A DNA stretch of 64,000 nucleotides from Areca catechu (lineage: Eukaryota; Streptophyta; Magnoliopsida; Arecales; Arecaceae). The DNA lies in NCBI GenBank assembly GCA_021397845.1, contig CM038047.1:42325210-42389209 (forward strand). The letters run 5' to 3'. Made by a program: the position numbers and the translations under genes. The notes beneath the pieces were generated by a model. The model saw only the letters and a program-made list of their open reading frames with translations. It was not told the DNA's origin and made no database searches. This document shows, piece after piece, positions 47,082-58,189 of the stretch (the stretch's first letter is position 1; each line of letters starts with the position of its first letter).

Positions 47082-48829
47082 ATGGCAGATCAATCCGGGA
47101 ATAGTCCTGCATCATTTGGTAGGGGTCATGGGAGGAGGCATCGTCTTTCCATTACTATCCCATCCCCATCATCCACTATCCCACCTACATTTTTCACTGT
47201 TCCTGTGCATCCACTCATTAGTCCACCACATACTACTATTGCACCATGTTCATCAGGAGGCACGTATTCACCTTCATTATATTCAGGACCTCCTATACAT
47301 GCTCCAGGACCTATCATATATACTATACCACCCCCTACATATGCTACATCTCCTACAGTCCATTCATCATCTCCTCAGTTAGGATCGGTCACTATTTGTT
47401 CATCATCTCCTCATTCATCCATCGGCGCCGTTCCTTTACTATCTCCTCAGTCATCCACCGATGGCAGGGCTGTACTGATCCTAGATGGAGAGGGGCAATA
47501 GTAATATTAAGTTTTTGCCTTATGTCAGATTTGTTTCTGTATCAGATTTGTTGATTGACTTGTAATTTGTAGGTTTTTACCATCTCATCCAGCTACAAAT
47601 GCCATTACAGACATAATGAGGAGCCATTTTGAGGAGCCGTGGGTATCATGGAAAATAATACCGCACGGTGTAAAGGATATATGGTTTGATGAATTTAAGG
47701 TAAGTAATTTTGCTTAGATAGATGTAAATTATTAATATATATTTTTATTATCATTTAACCGGTTGTTGAATTCATAATAGAGGAGATATCGCTTTCAGCC
47801 ACTGGATGAAATATGGGCACGTCGTAATTTTGAAAGATGTGGTGCGGCTCGACTAAAAAATTTCCTTGCTACTGCTAGAAGAACTATGGAGAGACTGCCA
47901 TGGCTAGGAGAACTTGTGTGGAATAGATTGTATGAGCACTGGTGCATCGCCCAATATCAGGAGAAGTCAGAAAAAGTAAAAGCAAATAAGGCTTCTGATA
48001 GCGACGGTTTAGGTCCTTCACGTCATACCTGTGGCTCTATCACTACATCCTAGCACAGATATAATTTGGTAAGCAATACCCACCGAAATCTTTAATATAT
48101 TTAGAATTCATGTTAATAAAATATTCTGTTCTACGGGATACAGACTTCGAAGATTGGTATTGTGCCTTCTCCATCTGAGTTATTTATTCATACCCATCAG
48201 AGGAAGGATAAGACGTGGGTTGACAGGAGATCAGAGCATATTTACGTAAGTTAAATTTTTAATTTATTCTATTTTTTTTAATACTAACTGAATTAAATAT
48301 TTCAGTCTGAATTTAGATGTAACATGGAGGAGGCACAAAGTCAAAGCAGTGCTGATTCTAGCCAGCAGCAAACTCCACCATCGAAATTGGATGTATGGAT
48401 TCGTACTGTTGGTGGAAAGAAGAAAGGAAGAGTGTATGGGATAGGATTAGAGTCCACTGCATTGATGCCTACATCAAATTTTCCAGGACAATATTCATTC
48501 CCCGTATAATGGTTGAATAGTAAAGAATTCCAGGAGCAGGTACGGAAGCAGGTTGAAATCAAAGTCAATGAAGTCAATGCTCGGGTACAAGCTACCAAGT
48601 AAGAAAAGGATGAACTGTAGAGGTGGGTTGAAAACAATAAACGAATGTTGCAAGAGATATTATCCAACATAAATTTTCAGCCTGCAGCAACTCCTGCAAC
48701 TCATGCTTTTACTAGTAATCCTTTGCAAGGAACTGGAGTAGATCCTTATCAGATGTATCATGCATAAGGATCACAGCGGGGCGACGAGGAGCATGATGAT
48801 GAGGAGGATGAGGACGAGAAGGAATAGGA
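47082..48829 (+). pseudogene. Transposase_24-type CACTA accessory gene
   Basis: It starts MADQSGNSPASFGRGHG at 47082 with a Pro/Ser-rich N-terminus. Exons with GT..AG borders follow at 47573-47700, 47781 to about 48070, 48145-48246 and 48306 on. Family text includes FEEPWVSWKIIPHGVKDIWF, RTMERLPWLGELVWNRLYEH, HQRKDKTWVDRRSEHIY and GKKKGRVYGIGLES. Stops within the ITTS*HRYNL stretch, after FPGQYSFPV (48507) and in the C-terminal coiled coil disable it. Related proteins are thought to act with TNP2 on element ends. Confidence 0.75.
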
Positions 48830-49323
48830 GCATTAGCACATTATTCATATTACCTTGCTCCAGTGATTACTCTTATATGTTTTGCTTTATATTATGAACT
48901 GCACCTCTTGTTACCATTATTTGTTTAGCTTTGTATTATGAACTGCACCTCTTCATGTTTGACACTTTTGTTATATTTTTGTTGTTTTATCATGCATTTT
49001 CATGGATTCCCTCCTCTTGTTATCTGTAGATTGAGGCTGTGATGAGTTGCCTTGGTATCTTCATGATGCTTCAAATTCTGAAAGTGTATGCTGGATCGGA
49101 CCATTTTGCATGGATCTAAATGGTGTTGCAAATTTGGATGGCTTGCTATTATTGCAAGCAACCATTTGCTGCCTTAGACCCTTCTCAATGTATGAAAAGA
49201 GGCAATCCTGAGCTTCTGAATCTTATTTTTTAAAAGTTTTGTTCGGTTTTTGTTGTTTTATTGATGATTTTCATGGATTTTCTCTTGTTACCTGCGATTT
49301 GAGGCTGTGATGAGTTGCCTTGG
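48830..49323. other. 3' non-coding part of CACTA 1 with a 268-bp tandem duplication
   Basis: GAGGCTGTGATGAGTTGCCTT occurs at 49033 and 49301, 268 bp apart. The second unit continues beyond the solo LTR as 50789-51000 (TATCTTCGTGATGCTTC and on). The solo LTR thus landed in the second unit. Confidence 0.8.
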
Positions 49324-50788
49324 TGTTGACCCCTGAAGTGATTTTGATGATAACAAAATATTGGAGCATGTATTTGGTTATCTAACAACTCTTCAAATGG
49401 TTGACAAGTTTTTGTAGGACGACTACTTTGACATATTTTTTAAACCCTACAACCTTTATTTCTTTGTGTGGAGTTGTAAGTAATTAGAATCTTGTAAACA
49501 AGAACCCAACAAAAAATCTCTATTTGAGTCAAAGATAAAGGGTTGCTTCTACTAGTTTTCAAGCTTTAATTTCTCTTGATATTGTTGTAATAAGATCTTA
49601 AGGAAGTCTTCAAAGCTTAGCATGTGAGTTCTGGAGAACAAAAATGTGTTTGGCTGAAGAACCAATCTTGAGCCGACTAGATGAAGGAACCAGCCGACTC
49701 TGGCACTAGCACAAGAAAGAAAATCTCTGGCACGTAGACCCAGCCGACTGGCACCAAGTCCCAACCGACTGTCCAGAACTTGGTTGAAAATATTCTGAGA
49801 ACCTCAGGGATTCGAGCCGACTGAATTTCAGCCTAGCCGACTCGTCTAGAGTGAACTATTTTCTCGACTATGGAACCTAGCCGACTGGTATTCAACCCAG
49901 CCGACCCGAACCTGATCCGAGCCGACTCGAAGATGATCGAGCCGACTGGAATGTCGGGGTCTCTTCCCAACGGCTAGTTCCAGACTTCTGATTTTGAATC
50001 CCAAAAGTGCTCAACGGTAGCCTGTCACTTCCCAACGGTCTACAATGTTCAAAATCAAGGGAAGGCAGTTGAAGTTTCTATAAATGAGGTATGAGAACAT
50101 CCTTAGAGAGACTAATGAGTTGTTGAACATTTATTGAATATTTATTGAAGTAAGAAGAGAGAGCACTTGAGCTTTGAAGTCAGCCTTCAAGCTTTCACCA
50201 ACTCTTATCAGAAGCTTGAAGCAACTTTTGAGGAAAGCAAGGAAGCCATTGAAGTGCATTGAAGGGCATTCAATTGAGCTTCACTAGAGCTGCATTGGCA
50301 ACCACCAGACAACTTAGTTTGTCATTTCTATTGCTTTTCATTCTACTCTTAGAATACTTGGGTTATTGGTGAACCCGGTTGTAAAAACCAAATAGGTTTC
50401 TTTGGTGAGCCTACTTAAAACCAAAGTGTAGGGGTTCTAGGTGAGCTTGTGAAAACCTAGTGTTGGGTTTCTTTGGTGATCCCTTTCAAAATCAAAGTGT
50501 AGAGGTTGGGATTATGAGCCTGAAAAACAATCCGACTGTATTCCGGTTTGGGAGATATAGTGAAAATCCTGAGTGGTGAACTTGGATACTGGACGTAGGA
50601 GCTGGGTTGCTCCGAACTACTCTAAACTTGTTTTGTTTGTGTTGTGCTTTACTTACTTTTCAGCTTTCGCACTTAATTCTGATTAACACAACACTCAACC
50701 ACTAAAAGGAATTACTTGTGCACATATTTGTAAGAAATTTTGTAATTTCCAATTCACCCCCCTCTTGGGAAAAGCCATATGGGCAACA
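49324..50788 (+). mobile_element. Solo LTR of the sirevirus family
   Basis: It runs TGTTGACCCC..GGGCAACA (1465 bp) and is flanked by perfect 5-bp duplications CTTGG (49319-49323 and 50789-50793). It matches the inverted sirevirus LTRs at 27336 and 36847: AGTGATTTTGATGATAAC, GGAGCATG and about ten AGCCGACT motifs. No internal domain remains, so it arose by LTR-LTR recombination after insertion into CACTA 1. Confidence 0.9.
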
Positions 50789-50793
50789 CTTGG

Positions 50794-51770
50794 TATCTTC
50801 GTGATGCTTCAAATTCTGAAATTGTATGCTGGATCGGACCATTTTGCATGGATCTAAATGGTGTTGCAAATTTGGATGGCTTGCTATTATTTCAAGCAAC
50901 CATTTGCTGCCTTAGACCCTTCTCAATGTATAAATATAGGCAATCATGAGCTTCTGAATCTTATTTTTTTAAAGTTTTGTTCGGTTTTTATTGTTTTAGA
51001 CCCTTCTGGCCTTTCTTTTCATGTGAGCATAGCAAGCTAAACATTGAATGTTTTTGTGCATGCTTCTTACTGGTTCACCATGTTCATTATGAAGCCTCAT
51101 GTGCATACTCTAAATTTTCATGGAATTGGTACTTGCTCATGATTCCTTCCCGAACTCTATATACTTGTGTTAATTGAATGGTGATATTGATTGATTATTT
51201 CTATGAAGGAAAGAAATGATATGAAATCTTGCTTTTGCATTACAATTGGGTACTATATGATCACTGATGGTTCATATCTTCTTCGGTTTTGTTGCACACA
51301 CTTTAGTTTGGGAATCATCCTTATTATCCTCATGCTTTTTAGTTGTTATAATTCTCGTGCCATCCATTTTACTCGTAGTTATTTTTCTTAAAATAAAAGT
51401 GATATTGATATTACTTATAGTGTCAAAGCATTTCTTTCCATCCAACTGATTAGACTTTGTTGTAGATACTGATAAAATGCTACACTTTCAATTAATTCTT
51501 GGCAAACTCTAAATTTATTAGCTTTCATGAGTTTGAGAAGGGTTGTTAGAGATGTTGGATATAGACAAAATGCTGATATGTAATGCTTTGTTTGAGCTGT
51601 TGCTCCAATGTATGTCCAACTTTTTATATTTAGTTGATAGATTCATATCATCTGGTGTACTACAAGCTTATATTAAAGTTTCTTGGTTTACATCTAGTCA
51701 AAACTGGTGATATTGGTATTTGTAAAATTCAGGATAATAATCATTTTTCATTATTTTTTTTAATTATTCA
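50794..51770. other. Rest of CACTA 1 3' region, non-coding
   Basis: It starts with the second unit of the 268-bp duplication and then becomes T-rich DNA with no coding signal. Confidence 0.5.
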
Positions 51771-52342
51771 ATTTTAGCAACTGATTTTGCAACCAATTTT
51801 TTTTTATTTTTCAGAAACTTTTTTTAGCAACCAATTTTTTTATTTTTTCAGAATTTTTTTTAGCAACCGATTTTGCAATCATTTTTTTTTATTTTTCAGA
51901 ATTTTTTTTAGCAACCAATTTTATAACCGATTTTTTTTTTTTTTTCAGATTTTTTTTTAGCAACCGATTTTGTAACTGATTTTTTTTTCAGAATTTTTTT
52001 TAGCAATCGATTTTGAAACCGATTTTTTTTAATTTTTCATAATTTTTTTAGCAACTGATTTTGCAACCGATTTTTTTTTAGGATTTTTTTTAGCAACCGA
52101 TTTTGCAATCGATTTTTTTTTTTTTTTTTAGAATTTTTTTTTTTAAAAAATCAAATAAAATTCGGTTGCTAAATCGGTTGCAAAATTTTGCAACAAAAAA
52201 AAATCGATCACAAATTTTTGCAACCTATGATTTTGCAACCGACTAATTTTGGTTGCAAAATCAGTGCAAAAAAATTTAGCAACCGATTTTTATTTATTAG
52301 TAACCGAAAAATCGGTTGCTAAAACTGGTTTTTCTTGTAGTG
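51771..52342. repeat. Right subterminal repeats and terminus of CACTA 1
   Basis: About a dozen copies of TTTAGCAACCGATTTTGCAA in T-rich DNA lead to the CACTA terminus (complement of CACTACAAGAAAAACCAG). Confidence 0.88.
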
Positions 52343-52650
52343 AATTCCTCCCCACATCGCCTTCCATCGAGCCAAACCAAGCTCTCCACCACCTTCTTCT
52401 TCATCTTCGGCAATCGTAGGGTCACTGAAGTTAAGCCTCCACCACACAAGACTTCTCATCTTTCTCCCAAACCCCCTCTCTGCCTCCTTAATTCGCAAGT
52501 TTTGAAGGCCTTTGAGCCTCTACCACTGCCGGAAACCCAGCATTGTCGGTTGCATCCCCACCATTGCCACCTTGTCGGTAAGCTTTCCTTTTTCCGCTAT
52601 GTTTATCCTGAATTTGGAATGTTGCCAATGTGGCAACAAGGAATGGAGTC
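52343..52650. other. Unassigned CT-rich sequence
   Basis: Pro/Ser-rich open frames in C/T-rich DNA; no family recognised. It flanks the CACTA 1 terminus. Confidence 0.35.
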
Positions 52651-53360
52651 CCATGATTTCTTTTTTCTTCCTCAAGTTCCATGCTGGTGGCCGAACAGCT
52701 ACCGAGTTCACCGCCTTAACCCCCTGCCTCCATATCCCAGCCATGCCCCATTGAGCCGCCCCCTTCCTTTTCTTGGCCTCCTTAATAGGGAGGGTTGTGT
52801 TCGGCCAAACGGGAAGAAAAAATAGATAGGGGAGGAAGAAAAAGAAAGACTGTCAAGATGGTAGCCCAGTTAGTTAGGGCCTTGCCTCATAACCAACTGG
52901 TCATGGGTTCGAGACATGACTTTGTGGAAGACTTGAATAAATCCAGGAGTGATCTCCTGGGATCCGTGATGGTTGGTCGAGTGAGAGGTTAGGGTCTCCT
53001 TCCTCCCATGATTTCCTTTTTCTTCCTCAGGTTCCATGCTGGTGGCCAAACCGCTGCCGAGTTCACCGCCTCAAGCCCTTACGTATCCCAGCCATGCCCC
53101 ATTGAGCCACCCCCTTCCTTTTCCTGGCCTCCTTAATAGGGAGGGCTGTGTTCGACCAAACGGGAAGAAAAAATAGATAGAGGAGAAAGAAAAAGAAAGA
53201 CCGCTAAGTTGGTAGCCCAGTTGGTTGGGGCCTCGCCTCATAACCAACTGGTCATGGGTTCGAGGCATGACTCTGTGGAAGACTCGAATAAATCCAAGAG
53301 TGATCTCCTTGGGTCCATGACGGTTGGTGGAGTGAGAGGTCAGGGTCTCCTTCCAGTCCC
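52651..53360. repeat. Tandem segmental duplication of about 355 bp
   Basis: CCATGATTTC begins both copies (52651 and 53006), and CATGCCCCATTGAGCC, GGCCTCCTTAATAGGGAGGG and AAACGGGAAGAAAAAATAGA recur at the same offsets. Each copy contains the same SINE head. Confidence 0.88.
52849..53005 (+). mobile_element. SINE copy 1 (tRNA-Met-derived), truncated
   Basis: An internal pol III promoter is visible: box A TAGCCCAGTTAG at 52862 and box B GGTTCGAGAC at 52906. The anticodon-loop region reads CCTCATAACC. The body stops at the copy junction and lacks the tail. Confidence 0.7.
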
Positions 53361-53529
53361 CGTTCTGACCAGCTAGCACCTTGATGGTGTCGGTTGATGT
53401 ACTCATCTTTAGGTAAAAAAAGATTGAAAAAATCTAGCACCTTGAACCAAATACTTTCTGGTGGGATAAGGGCCTACGGGGGTAGCTACATTGGGTTTCC
53501 ACCCCATCCCTTTTACTTATAAAAAAAAA
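53203..53529 (+). mobile_element. SINE copy 2 (tRNA-Met-derived), with tail
   Basis: Box A TAGCCCAGTTGG at 53213 and box B GGTTCGAGGC at 53257 match pol III consensus, with CTCATAA between them as in elongator tRNA-Met. The body continues to CCCATCCCTTTTACTTAT and an A-run at about 53521-53529. It is not a tRNA gene because no acceptor stem closes. Confidence 0.75.
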
Positions 53530-53818
53530 GAAGGGAAAAAAAAGAAGAGAGAAGGAAAAAAGAAGAGAGAGAAGAGAGGAAGAGAGAAGGAAGAGAAGAG
53601 AGAGATAAGAGAGAAGAGAGAAAAGAAAAGATCTAGAGATGAAAGAAAAAAGAAGAGAGAAAGGAGAGGAAAAGGAGAGAGAGGAGAGATAATATAAGAA
53701 AGGAGATAGAAAAGAAGAGAGAAGGGAGAGAGAGGAGAGGACAGAAAGAGGAAAGAGAGAGAAAGGAGACAGAAAAGAAGAGAGAGAGGAGAGAGAAGAA
53801 AGAAGAGAGAGAAATAAA
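53519..53818. repeat. Purine tract, GA-rich simple repeat
   Basis: About 300 bp of almost pure A/G on plus (AGAGAGAAGG-type runs) with only a few pyrimidines. It starts at the SINE A-tail and probably grew from it. Confidence 0.9.
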
Positions 53819-53892
53819 TAAATAACTAATTTAACCTAGATCAATCTTTTTTTTTCAATTAAGCTAGATTCTTAGATCAGACCCGTAACCAG

Positions 53893-54689
53893 CACTACAA
53901 AAAAACTGAACTACAATCACGTAGAAAATACATGGATAAAAGCTTAAAAAACGTGGATATATGTCTACACTCATGTTGGTATACACGTTTGGTTAAACGT
54001 GGGTATGTTCGACATGGGTGTAGCTTATATCCACATTTTTTTTTCCGTGTGTATAGATGTGCTTTACCTACGTAATATCTAACGTATGTAAGATTGTATA
54101 CATGGGTATAAATCTAGTCTATACCCTCCTTTATAAAACGTGGGTAATTAAATACACATAAATTAAAATTTGTTGTAATTAACAAAACATGGGTATAAAT
54201 GAACCATTACTGTCAATAATAAAATATGGGTATATAATTAAATATTGTCCTGCTTAATCCAATTTTAAAATATGAATTACCTGCAATAATAAATAAAAAT
54301 AGAAAGACATAAAATAACTACAAACAAGATAATTTTCATCATTATATTAAATATAGTTGAACATACATAGTGATAGTCTCATAAAAACATTATCTCAACA
54401 ACTTTGTTAATTTCATCAAAATTTAAAAAAAAAGAAACAAAATATAGTACTGATTTTAAAAGAAAATAAATACTAGAATTCAAAACATATCATAAAACAA
54501 GTTACAACTATTTTGGTATACCATAAAGAGAATAAAAATAAATAAAACTTTGCAAAATCTCTATATCTTCCTTGACACCTTCCATTATATCACCTGAATC
54601 TGCAAAAGAAAGGAATCATATAAATATACATCATTTCAGAGCTAGTATAAATCATTATTAAACCAATAATGTACATAGATACATACATA
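53893..54689. other. Left subterminal region of CACTA 2
   Basis: Repeats of the type AAACGTGGGTATA lie between 53930 and 54250; the rest is AT-rich and non-coding. Confidence 0.65.
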
Positions 54690-56090
54690 ATCTTTCCACC
54701 AAATAATGTGAGTGCCCATGGCATGTTTCATTAAAGATCGACTTTTGTCCTTTTCAAGCAATGGAGTAGTAGGCTCAATTACATAAGAAACAAAAACCTC
54801 ACAAAACATCTTTCAAATTCTTGCCCATCAACATATTATCTTTATCATCAGAAATAAATGTTTCTTTACCTACTTCTTTTTGTGAGATATCCAATAAAAC
54901 TACTTCTTTACCCTGCAAGTACTGATTTCATATAATATAATGAATAAGTCTTGATGATTCACCACTTAATAAAATTAACTATTCAATTAAAATCTATAAA
55001 TTTATTAAAATAAATTTCACTTACAATTTTAGATAATTAAAAAATGGGTGATATATTCACTTGAAATGAATTTAGTTCAACTCTATCACCATTCTAGAAA
55101 TAATAGATTGTTAGCCAACTTTCTTTAAAAATATTAAATTACAAGTATTGCATAAAATAATAATATCATAGATACCTTTGGATTATGTTTCATACTAACA
55201 GATGACATGTTATCTATCTTTGGTGAATGATCATCAGCTTCTTTCATATTGGCAATACCCCATTAATAAATAAGTACAATAACAGGTTAAATTCATCAAT
55301 CAAATAGCAAGTAGAATGAATGGTCATCGGGTTCTTCCATGATATATTCATATTTTCAAAAATATTAGAACAATTCTGAAAATAAAGATTAAATTATCCA
55401 ATCTCATTCATATAGAAATAAAAAAATAATTACATATTTAACTAAAGTACTCACCGAAACTGTTGAACCATAAATATTTGCACTTGAACTTGGAAAGTTC
55501 CAACTTGACCTGCCAAGTCATTAACCATTTTACGCAAACTCTTATTTTCCTTTTTCAAGACTTCATTTGTTGCTTTAGAGCCCCACAATGAACTGGGAGT
55601 TGGTCCTATCCCTAAACAACGGATCATGTCTGGTCTTTGTTTACCAAACTGTTTAGAAAATACTTCATCCTCTTCTATATCTTTAAACATTTCCTTTTGA
55701 TTCCAATAAACATGTATGTATTAATTACAAGAAATAAATATTACAATGAAAAATAAGATAGACTTATAATTTAATTGACTAGTAAAGAATACTTACAACT
55801 AGTCCAGCAACAATATCATTTACAGGTTTACCATTCTTTCTAGTACGAGTCTTCACCCACATGCAGGGATGGCTTAATTTTTTTCCTGTTCTTTTGAACT
55901 GAGTATACAACATAAGAAAAAAGTAGTTGAACATAACATACATATTTCTCAAAGCAAGCACTTAAAAAAATTTGGATGGGTTTTACATATAGGTGATTGA
56001 TTTGCATGAAGCTCCTTGTTCCTGCAAAATGAGGATATATGTACTTCTTCTTACAGTCAATATTGATATCTGCCATTTTTTGTCATTGTT
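54690..56090 (-). pseudogene. TNP1-like CACTA protein (Transposase_24 / Transposase_23-like regions)
   Basis: Split exons read leftward. About 56070 gives YIYPHFAGTRSFMQINHL. About 55900-55797 gives HPCMWVKTRTRKNGKPVNDI, ending at a GTAAGT donor. 55451-55700 gives EEDEVFSKQFGKQRPDM, CLGIGPTPSSLWGSK and a coiled coil with ENKSLRKMVNDLAGQV. The HT/TRT-KNGK and GxGPTPSSLWG texts are typical of plant En/Spm TNP1-like proteins. A last exon about 54905-54690 (KEVVLLDISQKEVGKETFI) resembles the DNA-binding C-terminus but has a frameshift near 54805. Proteins of this class bind subterminal repeats. Confidence 0.65.
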
Positions 56091-56407
56091 CCATATATAC
56101 CAAAATTTAAAACCGACATTAATTATTATAAAAAATTGATCTCAATCAATAAAAAATAATAATTTCTATATACCTATCATTGTAGAATAGACCAACTATT
56201 TATAGCTTCCTTTCATTGAACCTCTGGGATATTCTTAAGTACTTCACCTTGTCTTTTTCTATTCTTATTATAATTTTTTATTAAGTACTTTTTTTCTTAA
56301 ACGATACTTCATTCCTCTCCATTTTCTTATCATAGTCTTCATTACAAATTATAATGCTCATCTCCCACATTATACTTTTTATGAAATAAAAAAATATTAT
56401 TAATATA

Positions 56408-58189
56408 TCATAAAAATAAATGATAAATCATAGATAAAATAGAAATCAATATCACCTTCATGACCGCACCCATCAAAACATCTTCTGAAAGATATGGACC
56501 AACACAACAATCATCGACCACATCATCTAGTGCAGCTACATTACTAACATGTCCTTCATCCTTTCTAGATTCTTCTGCAGCCGCAACTACACCTATATGT
56601 TCATCGGAAGTCATGATTCTACTGTCATCATTTGGAGAATTGGACTCAATGCACTTGTTTACTTCATTCAACAGCACTTCTGATGTGGGTGATAATTTTG
56701 CATAGTCATATCTACTAGTGTTGTCTACTATCAAAGGCATGTTTACTTGAGCCACCCTCACTACCACTCAGCTTCCGTCAGAAAGCTTGCTGCGAGACAA
56801 TAGCTTCATAGATCTTACAGGGACCATGCGGTTCCCACTATTAGCAGGTACCGTATCTCCTGTTGGTGTCCTGATGCTTCCTGCTGAGTTCATGGTGCAG
56901 TCGTCCGGGGAAGCAAGATTACAAAAATGCAATGAAAATGTTATGGAATCGAGGGTAACATCATGGTTTTCATCATCTAATATAAGATTACAAAAATGCA
57001 ATGAAAATGTTGTGGAATCGAGGGTAACATCTTGGTCTTCATCATCTGATATTCCAGCTTCAGAGAGTCTCCCAGATCTAATAAAACTCGTTGATACGGG
57101 CCTAAAAAAGTTAGCATCTAGTCAAAGGGCACAGCAAAGGATCAAGAAAGACTTCAGCAATCAATTTCTTCGTTAAAAAGTAAATTTTATGAATAATGTG
57201 AAATTTGTGAGAAAAGAGACCGGTCAGATCAATTCTTTCCATGGGTGACTTGAAATTGATAAGAATTTACAAAGAAGATAGCGATATGCAGAGATGATTG
57301 TAAAATTTTAATCTTCTAACAAAGGATTTTCACAAGTCCACTCGATCGAATGCATTAAGCAACAACTTTCCAGTCGGGGGAAATTAGGGAAAATACTATA
57401 AAATTGCATTTTAAAATATCAACAATTTTACTAAGAATACCATCATTTGAATCACGGATCCGACGGCCCTTCCAGGTGACGAGGAATCCATGTCCCTCAC
57501 AAACCGCTCCTGTTCTCCGTCCTCGTCCTTGTCCTCGTCGTCCTCCCCTTCCTCGCCTGCGAAATGCTTGGAATCATCGCTATCTGACTGGTCTCCTTGG
57601 AACCCTACCACCTCTCGGGCAGGCCCGGGGCTGTTGGTGGAGGCTGGCTTGGAGGCCGGCGGGGTCTCGAAATCCTCGTCGTGGTCGAAGACAGGGATGA
57701 CGGTGGTCTCAGCAAAGCTCACCCATCGAGAGCGCTTCTTTGCGATCGTCTCGTTGTCGAGCTCGCCAGCACTCCGGAGCTCCTTCCCCTCCTCTCCCAA
57801 ATCCATGGATTCTAGCAAGAATGAGAGCGGGGTTCAAATGAATTCGTCCTTGGAACCCTACCACCTCTCGGGCAGGCCCGGGGCTGTCTGTGGAGGCCGA
57901 CAGGGTCTCGAAATCCTCATCACGGTCGAAGACATGGACGACGGGGGTCTCAGTGAAGCTCACCCGTCGAGAGCGCTTCTTCGTGATCGTCTCGTTGTCG
58001 AGCTCGCCGGCACTCCGGAGCTCCTTCCCCTCCTCTCCCAAATCCATGGATTCCGGCGAGAATGAGAGCGACTTTGAATGAATTCGTCACGTACGTACCG
58101 GAGCCGGGTCTAGGGTTTCGGAGCCGTTCGAAGGTGGGGGTGGGGGTGGGGGGGTTTAGAGGGAATCTTGGTTTTGTTTTCCTGGTCAT
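56408..58189 (-). pseudogene. Captured fragments of a KNL1-like kinetochore scaffold gene
   Basis: KNL1 is the outer-kinetochore scaffold that docks PP1 through an RVSF motif and checkpoint proteins through MELT-like repeats. Copy B starts MDLGEEGKELRSAGELDNET at 58047 and keeps KKRSRRVSFTET and VFDRDEDFET. Copy A starts at 57806, reads KKRSRWVSFAETT, then an acidic stretch and FVRDMDSSSPGRAVGSV, ending at a GT donor (57440). An intron of about 310 bp is kept, then an exon from about 57124: FFRPVSTSFIRSGRLSEAGI, two MELT-like units (DVTLDSTTFSLHF, DVTLDSITFSLHF) and SPDDCTMNSAGSIRTPTG. After a TGA at 56768-56770 the frame continues with YDYAKLSPTSEVLLNEVN to about 56460. The KNL1 name is from motif recall, not a search. 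Confidence 0.6.
56915..57052 (-). repeat. 69-bp tandem duplication of the MELT-like unit
   Basis: AAGATTACAAAAATGCAATG occurs at 56915 and 56984, 69 bp (23 codons) apart, with four or five substitutions between copies. In the minus frame each copy encodes VTLDSxTFSLHFCNL. Confidence 0.9.

Larger units (their letters stand above)
43672..52342 (+). mobile_element. CACTA (En/Spm) transposon 1, left terminus missing
   Basis: The right end reads TTTTTCTTGTAGTG, the complement of a CACTACAAGAAAA terminus, at 52329-52342. Subterminal repeats around GCAACCGATTTTTTGGTTGC fill 43690-44200 and 51775-52320. The left terminus is absent: LTR-like sequence passes straight into subterminal repeats near 43672. 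Inside are TNP2 and Transposase_24 pseudogenes on plus and a solo LTR at 49324-50788. With one end gone it could not move even if transposase were supplied. Confidence 0.85.

Noticed and set aside
47126..47382. His/Leu-rich alternative frames
   Set aside because: Shadows of the Pro/Ser-rich N-terminus of the Transposase_24-type gene starting at 47082.
52862..53270. Two tRNA-like sequences with boxes A and B
   Set aside because: The cloverleaf does not close at the acceptor stem and a SINE body and tail follow; these are SINE heads, not tRNA genes.
56787..57176. 129-residue plus-strand frame with a 23-residue repeat
   Set aside because: Mirror of the MELT-like duplication; the minus frame carries the recognisable motifs.
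57490..58065. 191-residue Ser-rich plus-strand frame
   Set aside because: Antisense to the captured KNL1-like exons, which match known motifs on the minus strand.
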